64,000 nt of DNA from Eubacterium_U album (GCF_025336545.1 NZ_JAODBU010000013.1:1-64000), one strand, 5' to 3'. Positions 1 through 9,633 are shown, numbered from the stretch's first letter. Made by a program: numbers and translations. Notes: generated from the sequence alone by a model not told the origin.

Positions 1-130
1 TACTGTTGTTTTGGAATTCATCATTTCTGATGACGTTCACTGAAAATCTTTTATTCATTTTCAGGGATGGTTGCTGTTCAATTATCAATGTTCTTGTTTT
101 GCTTGTTGCCGTTTCAGCAACAACTCGTTT
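1..130 (-). other. Probable rRNA operon leader (16S gene beyond the left edge)
   Basis: No convincing ORF is present. Read on the minus strand, the segment follows two strong tandem promoters and contains several compact inverted repeats: 103-109/117-123, 40-47/57-64 and 18-23/28-33. It also contains the string TTGATAATTGAACAG, which resembles the pre-16S leader of Clostridia. A long, structured, untranslated leader behind tandem consensus promoters fits an rRNA operon. The 16S gene itself is not in the window, so this is an inference. Short plus-strand ORFs here look like chance. Confidence 0.6.
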
Positions 131-159
131 ATATTATCACGATTGTTTTGCTTTGTCAA
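131..159 (-). promoter_or_regulatory. Sigma-A promoter P2 (rRNA-type)
   Basis: On the minus strand TTGACA (154-159) is separated by exactly 17 nt from TAATAT (131-136). This is a perfect -35 with a good -10. It is the promoter proximal to the probable rRNA leader. Confidence 0.7.
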
Positions 160-248
160 CAACTTTTTTATATTTTTCTTCGTTATTCAAAACTTAGAAT
201 CAATTAAATTTTTCTGTCTGAACTGCTGTCTCAGCAGTCAGCTTGTGT

Positions 249-277
249 ATAATACTACGTATTTCGACTGTTGTCAA
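249..277 (-). promoter_or_regulatory. Sigma-A promoter P1 (rRNA-type)
   Basis: On the minus strand TTGACA (272-277) is followed after 17 nt by TATTAT (249-254). It lies 118 bp upstream of P2 in the same direction. Two tandem consensus promoters without an intervening gene are typical of rRNA operons. Confidence 0.65.
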
Positions 278-615
278 CATGCTTTTTTAATTTTTTTATT
301 TTTATGTATTTGTCAATTAAATCTAACTGCAATTATTACTTCTAGCGATCTTTGTCATCCTACATTAATAGAATTGGTTTTACTTATTATTTAAATATAA
401 TATCAGTATGACTTTATCTGTGTTGTATTTAACTTGTTTTAATTTATATTCTAAAATCAATCTGTCTGGTACCTATTAATACTTTATGTTAGATTGGATT
501 TGTTTTTTATTTATTCTAAAATATCATTTTACTATTTACGGATTATTTTCTTTTTTCTATTTTTTACCGTAAAATTTTTTAAGCCATTTCCTTCTTTTTA
601 ATATTATGTAAACTA
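278..615. other. AT-rich intergenic region, no gene seen
   Basis: Very AT-rich spacer between the probable rRNA promoters and the terminator of the SDR gene. One further minus-strand TTGACA occurs around 320, but no matching -10 was found. The plus-strand ORF spanning 71-394 has no ribosome binding site and a low-complexity Phe/Leu/Cys-rich translation, so it is not called. Confidence 0.5.
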
Positions 616-656
616 AATTACGGATTATCCCAATTTAGTTAGAATAATCCGTAATT
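616..656 (-). terminator. Intrinsic terminator of the mfd-SDR transcript
   Basis: A 13-bp perfect stem (616-628 with 644-656) and a 15-nt loop lie just after the SDR stop codon. T-rich sequence flanks both sides, so it may act in both directions. Confidence 0.75.
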
Positions 657-680
657 ATTTTTAATTTTTTTATTTATTAT

Positions 681-1481
681 CTATGGTCTTTGGCCTAAGG
701 CTCCTTCGAGTGTAAGCGTTTCGCCACTCATATATTTAAAGTCTGGAGAAGCAAGCTGTACACATACGCGACCTATTTCTTTCTCCACGTCTCCAAAATG
801 TCCCATTGGTGGTGTTTTTACATTTGCTTTAAATGCATCCGGATAAGCTTTTTCAAAATTTTCAAGCTGAGCTGTCCATGCAAGTGGGCATACTACGTTT
901 GCATTTATGCCGTCTGCTGCCCATTCGGTTGCAGCAACTCTTGTAAGTCCTCTGATTCCTTCTTTTGCTGCAGCATAAGCACACTGTCCATAGTTTCCAA
1001 ATAGTCCTGCACCTGATGCGAAATTAATTACAGAGCCTTTTGTTTCTTTTAAATACGGATAGCATTCTTTCATATAGTAGAAAGCCGCATAAACTCCTGA
1101 ATACATTGCGAGATCAAATTGTTGTGTTGTATGATCTGCTATTGTTACTCCTGAAGCTGATGCCTGTGCATTATTTATTAACACATCAATTCTTCCAAAC
1201 TCATCTATTGTTTGCTTTACTACATTTGCAACAACAGTTTCATTGTCTGCTCCGGCATTTATGTCAGCCTGAATTGGCAATACTTTTATTCCGTATTTGC
1301 TTTCCAATTCTTCTTTTGCGTCTGTAAGTTTTTTAACGTTACGTCCTGTAAGTACCAAATTGGCACCTTCTTTTGCATAAGCCGTTGCTATTCCGTAACC
1401 TATTGAACCACAGCTTCCATCCTGCAATACTGCTCTTCCTCCACCTGTTATAATGGCTGTCTTTCCTGTTAAAAATCCCAT
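681..1481 (-). CDS. Short-chain dehydrogenase/reductase (SDR) family oxidoreductase
   Basis: This 266-residue protein is a classical SDR: an NAD(P)(H)-dependent Rossmann-fold oxidoreductase acting on an unknown alcohol or carbonyl substrate in the cytoplasm. The nucleotide loop is near residues 12-30 and is lengthened, with a GGG and a later GSIGYG instead of a compact TGxxxGxG. An NNAQ motif at 103-106 replaces NNAG. Catalytic Ser156, Tyr169 and Lys173 (YAAAK) are present. The start was placed at 1481 because AGGAG lies about 8 nt upstream; the longer frame would overlap the lipoprotein gene. It is the last gene before the terminator, 17 nt after the lipoprotein, and probably cotranscribed with it. 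The substrate is not inferable. Confidence 0.85.
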   Translation of the reverse strand: MGFLTGKTAIITGGGRAVLQDGSCGSIGYGIATAYAKEGANLVLTGRNVKKLTDAKEELESKYGIKVLPIQADINAGADNETVVANVVKQTIDEFGRIDVLINNAQASASGVTIADHTTQQFDLAMYSGVYAAFYYMKECYPYLKETKGSVINFASGAGLFGNYGQCAYAAAKEGIRGLTRVAATEWAADGINANVVCPLAWTAQLENFEKAYPDAFKANVKTPPMGHFGDVEKEIGRVCVQLASPDFKYMSGETLTLEGALGQRP

Positions 1482-1498
1482 ATCAGTTTCTCCTTTCT

Positions 1499-2248
1499 TT
1501 ACTCTTCCATTATTTTTTCTGAAAAGTTTATTTTGCCCCAAGGTTCTTCCATTACAATTGTAACTTTGCTTTTCCATTGTTGATACATTTCATCTGCGCT
1601 ATTTTTTTCTTTTGCGTTTAATATATCTTCAACTTTTTTTGCAATTTTTTCTTTTTTGTAAATTTCAACTAGTCTTTCTTTGCTAATATTAACTTTTGAT
1701 AACATTTTTTCGCTGGAATTTTCTAAATAGTAGTCAGCTTCTTCATTTGCCTCGCTTTCTTCTTCTGCACTCAAGGACACGTCATATTTTGAAGCTTCCT
1801 CGTATAATGCCTGTCTTTCGCAAATATCGCTAAGTATCTGGCTTTTTACTCCTTCTTCTAGTGTTACACCTATTTTTAGTTTTTTATTCCACTTAAGTTC
1901 TTTATTTTTTGACATATAATAAACTTCGTATGTTGCCTGTGTTTTGTAGGCATAATATCGAACTTCATCCATATATATGTCCGCTATGTCTGCTTTAGAA
2001 TCAGTGTCTTCTATTTTTATTCCTATCGATTCTTTTGATGCAACTGTCTGGCTTTCACTAGATGGTTGATTATTTTGTTCATTATTATTTTGTGTTAATG
2101 AATTTTCTAAATTTGATTCTACTGTTACTGATTCCGTAGTAGCTTCCTTCTGCTTATTGGTATCAGGGGATTTGCTACTTGTGCATCCCACTATAGCCAT
2201 TGCCACTACAAAACATGTAAGTGTAGCCATCATTTTTTTATTTTTCAT
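1499..2248 (-). CDS. SurA_N/PrsA-like lipoprotein lacking a PPIase domain
   Basis: This 249-residue protein has a lipoprotein signal peptide with lipobox I-V-G-C and the lipidated Cys at residue 22. A low-complexity Gln/Asn/Ser/Glu linker follows. A helical, charged domain (about residues 80-235) resembles the SurA N-terminal chaperone domain of foldases. No parvulin PPIase domain follows, so it may be a pure chaperone or a degenerate PrsA relative anchored outside the membrane. AGGAG lies 9 nt before the ATG. It sits 107 bp downstream of mfd, a neighbourhood where foldase-like proteins are often seen in Lachnospiraceae. The exact function is not certain. Confidence 0.7.
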   Translation of the reverse strand: MKNKKMMATLTCFVVAMAIVGCTSSKSPDTNKQKEATTESVTVESNLENSLTQNNNEQNNQPSSESQTVASKESIGIKIEDTDSKADIADIYMDEVRYYAYKTQATYEVYYMSKNKELKWNKKLKIGVTLEEGVKSQILSDICERQALYEEASKYDVSLSAEEESEANEEADYYLENSSEKMLSKVNISKERLVEIYKKEKIAKKVEDILNAKEKNSADEMYQQWKSKVTIVMEEPWGKINFSEKIMEE

Positions 2249-2355
2249 CGATTCTACTCCTGTTTATGCTGCTGTGTTGTTATTTTTGAGATTTGCTCAG
2301 CCATAACCATTTTATTGTTATGTTATATTTTTTCCATCATTAGTAATTCTTCTGA

Positions 2356-5300
2356 TTAACTTCTTTTTAAGCTTCGGATATCTTCAATTACTTTTCGCAT
2401 ATTTTCCATCAATTCATCAGCGTCTTTTGCCGGTTTCATCGGAATATATTCGAAGTAAGGTGTTTTGTCCGGAATTAATTTTAATCTTCTGTTGTATTTG
2501 CTTAGTATTTCCGGTATTTTTTCTGTTTCAATCGGAGCCGTAGGATGCATTGTAAATTTAAGCTTTGTCTTATTTCCTGTTATTTCAGTTATATAAGCTT
2601 CATGTGCTGTTGCTTTTATGAGTACAATTTTCAACAGATTTTCTACCTGTCTAGGCATTTCTCCAAATCTGTCTATTAACTCATCCTGCATATCTTCGTA
2701 TTCTTCCTGCGTTTCTATGCCTGCAATTCGTTTATACACATCCATCTTCTGGCTCTCGCTTTTAATATACCCTGCAGGAACAAATGCATCTATAAGTACA
2801 TCAATTTTTGTTTCAAATTCAAGTGTCGGAGTTTTTCCTTTTCTTACAAGAATTGCTTCATTTAGCATTTTACAGTACAGATCATAACCTACCGCCTCCA
2901 TGTGTCCATGTTGCTGCGCTCCAAGTAAATTTCCGGTTCCTCGTATTTCCAAATCTCTCATGGCAATTTTTACGCCGGAACCTAATTCCGTGAAATTCTT
3001 TATTGCACCAAGTCTCTTTTCTGCTACCTCTGATAGCAATTTATTTCTTGTGTACATCATAAACGCATATGCAGTCCTATTTGAACGACCTACTCGTCCT
3101 CTAAGCTGGTACAACTGAGATAATCCCATTTTTTCTGCATTATGAATTATGATTGTATTTGCATTTGAAACATCAATCCCTGTTTCTATTATAGTAGTAG
3201 AAACTAATACGTCTATATCTCCATTTACAAAATCATACATAATTGTTTCTAACTGTCGCTCACTCATTTGACCATGTGCAAATGCTACATTTGCATCAGG
3301 CACAAGTCTTTGTATTTCGGCAGCACGTTCTGCTATGTTTTGTACAATATTGTATACATAATAAACCTGACCATTTCGTAATAGTTCTCTGTTTATAGCT
3401 TCTCTTACGATTTCATCATTATATTCCATTACATATGTCTGTATCGGCATTCTATCCTGTGGTGGTTCTTCCATAATAGACATATCTCTTATTCCGATAA
3501 GACTCATATGCAATGTTCTTGGAATTGGCGTTGCAGTCATCGTTAATACATCTATATTATTTTTTAGTTCTTTAATTTTCTCTTTATGTTTTACACCAAA
3601 TCGTTGTTCTTCATCTATTATAAGTAAACCCAAATCTTTAAATTTCACGTCTTTTGAAAGAACTCTGTGGGTTCCGATTACGATATCTACATAACCTTTT
3701 TTCAAATCTCTTATTGTCTGCTCCTGATTTGCTTTTGTTCTAAATCTCGAAAGCATTTCCACTCTTACAGGAAAATCTTTGAATCTTTGTGTAAATGTCT
3801 TGTAATGTTGTTGCGCTAAAACGGTTGTCGGCACAAGATATACTACCTGTTTATTATCCTGTACTGCCTTGAATGCCGCACGTATGGCAACTTCTGTTTT
3901 TCCAAATCCTACGTCTCCACATACAAGTCTGTCCATAGTCTTTGTGCTTTCCATATCCGCTTTAACCTGAGAAATTACTTCTAACTGGTCATCTGTTTCT
4001 TCAAACGGGAACATCTCTTCAAATTCTTTTTGCCATTCTGTGTCCGGACTAAATACAAATCCTGTGCTGTCCTGTCTTGTCGCATACAATTCAATTAACT
4101 CGTCGGCAATATCTGCCACTGCCTTTTTAACTCTTGTTTTTGTTTTTTTCCATTCAGTTCCACCTAATTTATTAAGCTTAGGTGGTTTTGCTTCACTGTC
4201 AGCATATTTTTGAATCATGTCGAGCTGAGTTGCAAGAATATAGAGATTGCTACCGCCTTCATATTCTATTTTTATATAATCCTTCACGGTGCGGTCTACT
4301 TCAATTTTTTCAATTCCTTTGTAGATTCCAAGTCCGTGATTTTCATGTACAACATAATCGCCTATATTTAAATCTGAAAAATCTGAAATATGTGAACCTG
4401 AATAATTATGTTTCTTTCTTCTTTTTTTCTTTTTCTCGCCAAAAATATCAGTATCACTTATTACTACAAATTTTATCATAGGATAAGCAAAGCCTCCGCG
4501 CAGGTGTCCTGTCACTATCATTACTTCTCCACTAAGTGCTTCTCTTTCTTTATCCTCTTCGTAAAATGCACTTATGCCAAACCCGCGTAAATCTTCTGCT
4601 AGTCTTTTTGCCCTCGTCAGGCTTGCACAAACCATTATTACTTGATATTTTTGTTTTTTATATTTTTTTAAATCCTCAACTAGCATTTCAAATTTGTTAT
4701 TATAAGGGCTTATTGTTTTTGCTTCTACAGATGCAATTTCATCTACTGTAAAATTCTTTACAGTCTGATCTAATGAAGTAAATAACACTTTCTTTACTGA
4801 GTCTATCTTACTTTCGATTGTTTTTCTACTCCACACAATGTCAGTCTGTCCCGGCAAAACGTAACCTTTTTCTAAACGATTGCTCATGCTGTCTCTAAAT
4901 TCCGTCTCAACAGCTTTCATCTGCTCATCAACTCTTTTTGGCTCGTCTATAAAGAACGCCGCATCTTTTAAATAGTCAATAAAGCTTACCATTCCATCAT
5001 AGAAATAGTTTACATAACTATCAAATGACATTCCATTTTCATTTATTTCTTCATTATCTATAAATTCTTTTATTATAACTTCAAGTCTATGCGCTTCTTC
5101 TGTTTTAAATTGTTTTCTAAGTGCTTCAGAATTTTTCTTTAAGTCTTTTTTTATTTTATCAATTCCGGCTCTTATTTCTTCTTTTGTTAATACATATTCA
5201 GTTGCCGGATATATTGTTATTTTTTCAAGATTTTCTATTGATCTTTGTGTTTCTACCTCAAAGCTTTTTATAATATCAACTTCATCATCCCACATGTCAA

Positions 5301-5868
5301 TTCTATATGGGACTTCGTCTGTCAATGTATAAATGTCTATAATACTTCCTCTTACAGCAAACTGTCCCGGTGACTCTACCTGTTCTGCTCCCTCGTATCC
5401 CATTTGAACAAGCTTATGTCTTATTGCATCCATTTCAATAATGCTACCTTCAGAAATTTCCAAAACATTTTCTTTAATTCTGTCTAATGGCATTATTTTA
5501 TCCATAAGTCCATCTGCTGTAGTCACAATTGTACATGGTTTATCTTCTACAAGTTTCTTTATGCATTCCAGTCTTTGCTGCAGGATTACGTTTCCATGTA
5601 CGTCTGCTGAAAAGAATATGAAATCCTTCGCAGGATACAATACAACATTTTTATCAAATGCTTTTAAATCTTCATAAAGTTCCTTTGCTTTTGTTCCACT
5701 AAAAGTAACGATGACTTTATTTTTGTAGCCATCGCTTAATCCTGTTATAAAATGTGCAAGCTGAGAATCCGCACACCCTGTTACCTGACATGTTTTTCCT
5801 GTATCAAGGCATTCCTTAGCGCGTTCAAATCCATTTAATTTTTGTAGTGGATAAAAAAATGTATTCAT
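2356..5868 (-). CDS. mfd: Transcription-repair coupling factor
   Basis: Mfd uses ATP to displace RNA polymerase stalled at DNA lesions and recruits UvrABC. The 1170-residue protein has the expected order: UvrB-like N-terminal modules, an RNA polymerase-interacting CarD/TRCF domain (about 499-595), and an SF2 translocase with Walker A GDVGFGKT at 651-658 and DEEQ at 752-755. TRG motifs and the C-terminal UvrA-binding-like domain follow. The start at 5868 is chosen because AGGAAGGAC precedes it; an upstream in-frame extension of 24 residues has no such site. It follows pth by 106 bp, the conserved Firmicutes order pth-mfd. Confidence 0.97.
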   Translation of the reverse strand: MNTFFYPLQKLNGFERAKECLDTGKTCQVTGCADSQLAHFITGLSDGYKNKVIVTFSGTKAKELYEDLKAFDKNVVLYPAKDFIFFSADVHGNVILQQRLECIKKLVEDKPCTIVTTADGLMDKIMPLDRIKENVLEISEGSIIEMDAIRHKLVQMGYEGAEQVESPGQFAVRGSIIDIYTLTDEVPYRIDMWDDEVDIIKSFEVETQRSIENLEKITIYPATEYVLTKEEIRAGIDKIKKDLKKNSEALRKQFKTEEAHRLEVIIKEFIDNEEINENGMSFDSYVNYFYDGMVSFIDYLKDAAFFIDEPKRVDEQMKAVETEFRDSMSNRLEKGYVLPGQTDIVWSRKTIESKIDSVKKVLFTSLDQTVKNFTVDEIASVEAKTISPYNNKFEMLVEDLKKYKKQKYQVIMVCASLTRAKRLAEDLRGFGISAFYEEDKEREALSGEVMIVTGHLRGGFAYPMIKFVVISDTDIFGEKKKKRRKKHNYSGSHISDFSDLNIGDYVVHENHGLGIYKGIEKIEVDRTVKDYIKIEYEGGSNLYILATQLDMIQKYADSEAKPPKLNKLGGTEWKKTKTRVKKAVADIADELIELYATRQDSTGFVFSPDTEWQKEFEEMFPFEETDDQLEVISQVKADMESTKTMDRLVCGDVGFGKTEVAIRAAFKAVQDNKQVVYLVPTTVLAQQHYKTFTQRFKDFPVRVEMLSRFRTKANQEQTIRDLKKGYVDIVIGTHRVLSKDVKFKDLGLLIIDEEQRFGVKHKEKIKELKNNIDVLTMTATPIPRTLHMSLIGIRDMSIMEEPPQDRMPIQTYVMEYNDEIVREAINRELLRNGQVYYVYNIVQNIAERAAEIQRLVPDANVAFAHGQMSERQLETIMYDFVNGDIDVLVSTTIIETGIDVSNANTIIIHNAEKMGLSQLYQLRGRVGRSNRTAYAFMMYTRNKLLSEVAEKRLGAIKNFTELGSGVKIAMRDLEIRGTGNLLGAQQHGHMEAVGYDLYCKMLNEAILVRKGKTPTLEFETKIDVLIDAFVPAGYIKSESQKMDVYKRIAGIETQEEYEDMQDELIDRFGEMPRQVENLLKIVLIKATAHEAYITEITGNKTKLKFTMHPTAPIETEKIPEILSKYNRRLKLIPDKTPYFEYIPMKPAKDADELMENMRKVIEDIRSLKRS

Positions 5869-5974
5869 TGTGTCCTTCCTTATTGTTTTAATGATGCCAG
5901 AATTGTGGCGGCGTAGCATGAAACAATCCGTAGACATCAAAGTTGTGAGTTTTTAACCTCAACATTATTTTAAT

Positions 5975-6529
5975 TTAGTTATATTTGTTCATTGCAGTCT
6001 CAATATTTTCTAGAATCATTACTTCAGCAGCTGATGCAGCGTTTCGTACCGCTTCATCTACGATTTCTCTTTCCTTGCTACCGAATTTTCCTAACACGTG
6101 ATTAACCAAATCTCCCTGATTTTCACCTACTCCAACTTTTATTCTCTTAAAGTTTTGTGTACCGGTATGGGCTATTATACTTTTTAGTCCATTGTGACCA
6201 CCGGCACTTCCTTTAGCTCTTATTCTTATCTTCCCTACATCTAGACTGATGTCATCTGCTATTATTATTATTTCCTGTTGTGGGTCTAATTTATAAAAAT
6301 CCATTACTTCTCTTACAGATTCCCCACTATTATTCATATATGTCTGTGGCTTTACAAGTATGACCTTTTCATTTCCTATCATTCCTATTCCACAAAGTGC
6401 CTTATGTCTTCTTGTATTTACCTGAACTCCCATCTGAGATGCTAATTCATCTATTACATCAAATCCTATATTATGTCTTGTCTTGTCATATTTTTTGTCC
6501 GGATTTCCAAGTCCTACTATTGCGTACAT
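5975..6529 (-). CDS. pth: Peptidyl-tRNA hydrolase
   Basis: Pth releases peptides from peptidyl-tRNAs dropped by ribosomes. The 184-residue length is typical. The N-terminal GLGNP (6-10) and the catalytic His19 in TRHNIGFD are present, as are the conserved QTYMNNSG and ADDISLDVGKIR segments that line the active site. It is upstream of mfd on the same strand. Confidence 0.97.
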   Translation of the reverse strand: MYAIVGLGNPDKKYDKTRHNIGFDVIDELASQMGVQVNTRRHKALCGIGMIGNEKVILVKPQTYMNNSGESVREVMDFYKLDPQQEIIIIADDISLDVGKIRIRAKGSAGGHNGLKSIIAHTGTQNFKRIKVGVGENQGDLVNHVLGKFGSKEREIVDEAVRNAASAAEVMILENIETAMNKYN

Positions 6530-6675
6530 GTATTTTCTCCTTTATTTTTATAAATTTTTTTCTAAAGACCTTCTCATTTATTACTATCTCTTTATCTTTT
6601 ACATTTTATTATTATAGTTTACCCTTTATTGCTCTTTATTTAAAGACTTTTTAGCAATAAATTAATTTAAACTGC

Positions 6676-6774
6676 ACACAATTTTTTTATACATATGACT
6701 ATTGTGCATAGCACTTCGATGCTACTTTGCTTCTTCTCAGCGATTATACATTCGCCAAATTTCTAAAATTGTGT
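6676..6774. repeat. Dispersed MITE-like repeat, copy A
   Basis: The segment has terminal inverted repeats ACACAATTTT (6676-6685) and AAAATTGTGT (6765-6774) and no ORF. Its right half (about 6728-6774) closely matches copy B near 54777-54867, including GCTTCTT, CATTCGCCAAAT and a terminal ATTGTGTATAA. It occupies most of the 323-bp gap between spoVG and pth. The rest of that gap holds the spoVG terminator and an 8-bp inverted repeat (6626-6633/6653-6660) upstream of pth. Confidence 0.65.
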
Positions 6775-6781
6775 ATAATTA

Positions 6782-6815
6782 AAAATGGCATAACCACAAT
6801 CGGGCATGCCATTTT
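6782..6815 (-). terminator. Terminator after spoVG
   Basis: A 10-bp perfect stem AAAATGGCAT (6782-6791)/ATGCCATTTT (6806-6815) is followed by a T-run on the minus strand. It lies 37 bp after the spoVG stop. Confidence 0.8.
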
Positions 6816-6852
6816 AAGATAATAACTATTTTTATTCCAATTTACATTATGT

Positions 6853-7125
6853 CTATTCTGGATCTGGTTCTAACAATGCTTTTTCATAAGCTGCTAAAAC
6901 AATTTCCTGAATTGAATTACGAGTCTGTGAATTGATTGGATGAGCAATATCTCTATATTCACCATCTGCTGCCTTACGACTAGGCATTGCAATAAACAAT
7001 CCTTTTTCACCTTCTACTACTTTGATGTCGTGAATAACAAATTCATCATCAATTGTAATTGAAACAACCGCTTTCATCTTGCTTTCTTTTGTCATCTTTC
7101 TGACTCTTACATCTGTAATATTCAT
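6853..7125 (-). CDS. spoVG: Septation/regulatory protein SpoVG
   Basis: This is a small (90-residue) single-domain SpoVG protein, a nucleic-acid-binding regulator that affects septation and sporulation in bacilli and gene expression in other Firmicutes. The conserved N-terminus MNITDVRVRK, the KAVVSITID strand and the PSRK segment are all present. GGAGG lies 8 nt before the ATG. It is monocistronic between an upstream hairpin (7170-7197) and its own terminator. Confidence 0.95.
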   Translation of the reverse strand: MNITDVRVRKMTKESKMKAVVSITIDDEFVIHDIKVVEGEKGLFIAMPSRKAADGEYRDIAHPINSQTRNSIQEIVLAAYEKALLEPDPE

Positions 7126-7206
7126 ATTTTTGCCTCCTCATTGTTTTGTAGAACATTACTTTTATTTTTACGCATCAATCATCACATATCAATGCGTCAA
7201 ATACTT

Positions 7207-8325
7207 TTATAACCCGTATCTAAAGTTACGCTCTATTATAATTTTAGGTTCACTTTCATGATTAATTATTTCTGTATTAGGTTTAATTGTTCCGTGACTT
7301 TCAACGATACAGTTTTCAAGATGTACGTTGTCTCCAATATAAACATCATTAAGTATAATACAATTCTTTATCGTACTGTTATTTCCGATGTAAGCCTGTT
7401 TAAATACAACCGAATCATCTACTTTTCCATTTACTATGCATCCGCCTGAAATTAAGCTATTGCTGACACCTGCTCCCGGATTATATTTTGCCGGTGGTAA
7501 ATCTTCAACCTTAGAATATACATCCGGATATGTTTTAAAGAAATAATTTCTTACTTCCGGTTTAAGGAAATCCATGTTTGTGTTGTAATATCCATCAACT
7601 GTAGAAATATTTCTCCAATAATCTGTAGTCTTATAAGAGTAAATCTTACGATTATTCTTATTCCTCTGTATAATGTCAGATACGATATCATATCTGTCCT
7701 CTTCCATACACTGTTCAATCAACTGGATGAGTAATCTTCTCCTAATTACATATACCCCTGTTGAAATTAAAGTTCCATCACTTTCAATTGGTTTTTCTTC
7801 AAATTTTACAATACGTCCATCATCATTAGTTGTTACTACTCCATAATTAGATACCTTACCATCCGGTAAATCTGTTGTAACAATTGTTATATCTGCATTC
7901 TTTTCAATATGATATTCTAATACTTTATTGTAGTCTAACTTGTAAACTGCATTAGATGATGCAATAACTACATATGGCTCATGGCTCTTCTTAAGGAATC
8001 CTATATTCTGTGCAATTGCATCTGCTGTTCCTCTATACCAGAAACCATTGTCAGATGTAATTGACGGAGTAAATACATATAAGCCTCCCTGCTTTCTACC
8101 AAAATCCCACCATTTTGATGAACTAAGGTGCTCATTTAATGACCATGCGTTGTACTGTGTAAGTACAGCTACTCTCTGAATATGAGAATTACTCATATTA
8201 CTCAAAGCAAAATCAATAGCTCTGTAACTACCTGCTATTGGCATTGCCCCTACGGCTCTTTTTGCTGAGAGTTCTTTTAATCTGTTACTGTTTCCACCTG
8301 CTAAAATAATTCCTATCGCTCTCAT
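7207..8325 (-). CDS. glgD: Glucose-1-phosphate adenylyltransferase subunit GlgD
   Basis: GlgD is the non-catalytic or regulatory partner of GlgC in the heterotetrameric ADP-glucose pyrophosphorylase of Firmicutes, which makes ADP-glucose for glycogen. The 372-residue protein has the nucleotidyltransferase fold but a degenerate signature, with GGNSNRL in place of GGQGSRL. A C-terminal left-handed beta-helix with repeated hexapeptides runs from about residue 285 onward. Its ATG overlaps the glgC stop by 1 nt (TAATG), implying translational coupling and fixed stoichiometry. Confidence 0.95.
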   Translation of the reverse strand: MRAIGIILAGGNSNRLKELSAKRAVGAMPIAGSYRAIDFALSNMSNSHIQRVAVLTQYNAWSLNEHLSSSKWWDFGRKQGGLYVFTPSITSDNGFWYRGTADAIAQNIGFLKKSHEPYVVIASSNAVYKLDYNKVLEYHIEKNADITIVTTDLPDGKVSNYGVVTTNDDGRIVKFEEKPIESDGTLISTGVYVIRRRLLIQLIEQCMEEDRYDIVSDIIQRNKNNRKIYSYKTTDYWRNISTVDGYYNTNMDFLKPEVRNYFFKTYPDVYSKVEDLPPAKYNPGAGVSNSLISGGCIVNGKVDDSVVFKQAYIGNNSTIKNCIILNDVYIGDNVHLENCIVESHGTIKPNTEIINHESEPKIIIERNFRYGL

Positions 8326-9596
8326 TAAATTTCACCTGCCTTAATTATATAGTCTCCTGATTCAAGTTTTCCGTCAGGGTAATCGCTAATTACAGTCTTA
8401 CCTGATATAGCTACATTTCTTCCAACTGTAACATTGGATGGTACGGTTGAATTTTCACCAATAACTACTAAATCACTGGCATAAACTCTTGTATCAAGTT
8501 TACTTTCTGCATACTCACCCGTTCCAATTGTACATTTTTCACCGATAACGACATTCTCTGCAATGATTGCCTTGTCCACTACAGTTCCTTTCTTAATAAC
8601 CGTATTGTCCATAATAATTGAATCCCTAACTATTGCTCCTTCTTCAATTACAACATTGGCACTGATTACTGAGTTAGATACATTACCATGTATCTCACAT
8701 CCGTTGCCTATGATACATCTTTCTACAGATGCCTCCTTGGCTACATACTGTGGTGGCAATGAACTGCTCTTAGTATATATTTTCCAAAATTCTTCATATA
8801 AATTAAATTCAGGTACAATATCTATTAATTCCATATTGGCTTCCCAATATGACTGTAATGTTCCTACATCTTTCCAATAGCTTGAATATTCATAAGCAAA
8901 AATTCTCTGTTCCTTATCAAAACAGTATGGAATTACATGCTTACCAAAGTCACAATTAGGCTGATTCTTAAGTGCTAAAAGTGCTTCCTTAAGTACATCC
9001 CAACTAAATATGTAAATACCCATTGATGCTAAATTGCTCTTAGGTACAGGTGGCTTCTCCTGAAACTCTGTAATTCTGTGATTTTCATCTGCAATTACAA
9101 CACCAAATCTACTTGCTTCCTCAATAGGAACCGGCATAACTGCAATTGTAATATCTGCATTGTTAGCCTTATGGTAGTCAAGCATAACTTCATAATCCAT
9201 CTTGTAAATATGGTCACCTGATAAAATTACTACATACTCAGGATTATAGCTCTGCATATAATCAATGTTCTGATATATAGCATTAGCTGTTCCTGTATAC
9301 CAGTCTGTATTCTCGCTTCTTTCATATGGAGGTAATACTGTTACTCCTCCGATATTTCTATCTAGATCCCATGGAATTCCAATGCCGATGTGGGCATTAA
9401 GTCTTAATGGCTGATACTGTGTTAATACACCTACAGTATCTACACCTGAATTAATACAGTTACTAAGTGGAAAATCAATAATCTTATACTTGCCTCCAAA
9501 CGCAACCGCAGGCTTAGCTACCTTGGATGTTAAAACTCCAAGTCTGCTTCCTTGTCCGCCTGCGAGTAACATGGCAATCATCTCTTTTTTAATCAT
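8325..9596 (-). CDS. glgC: Glucose-1-phosphate adenylyltransferase, catalytic subunit
   Basis: GlgC makes ADP-glucose from glucose-1-phosphate and ATP, the committed step of bacterial glycogen synthesis. The 423-residue protein carries the GGQGSRL nucleotide loop near the N-terminus, KPAVAFGGKYKIIDF, the WYTGTANAIYQN substrate region and a C-terminal beta-helix. I start it at the ATG at 9596, preceded by AGGTG with a 7-nt spacer; a GTG three codons upstream overlaps that site. It is cotranscribed with glgD. The branching enzyme gene glgB is about 12 kb away; glycogen synthase and phosphorylase are not in the window. Confidence 0.96.
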   Translation of the reverse strand: MIKKEMIAMLLAGGQGSRLGVLTSKVAKPAVAFGGKYKIIDFPLSNCINSGVDTVGVLTQYQPLRLNAHIGIGIPWDLDRNIGGVTVLPPYERSENTDWYTGTANAIYQNIDYMQSYNPEYVVILSGDHIYKMDYEVMLDYHKANNADITIAVMPVPIEEASRFGVVIADENHRITEFQEKPPVPKSNLASMGIYIFSWDVLKEALLALKNQPNCDFGKHVIPYCFDKEQRIFAYEYSSYWKDVGTLQSYWEANMELIDIVPEFNLYEEFWKIYTKSSSLPPQYVAKEASVERCIIGNGCEIHGNVSNSVISANVVIEEGAIVRDSIIMDNTVIKKGTVVDKAIIAENVVIGEKCTIGTGEYAESKLDTRVYASDLVVIGENSTVPSNVTVGRNVAISGKTVISDYPDGKLESGDYIIKAGEI

Positions 9597-9633
9597 GTCG
9601 TTCACCTCGCTGCTAATTTTATAAAGTAGTTAA

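Noticed and set aside
6..394. Two small plus-strand ORFs at the left edge
   Set aside because: They run antisense to the probable rRNA promoters and leader and have low-complexity translations.
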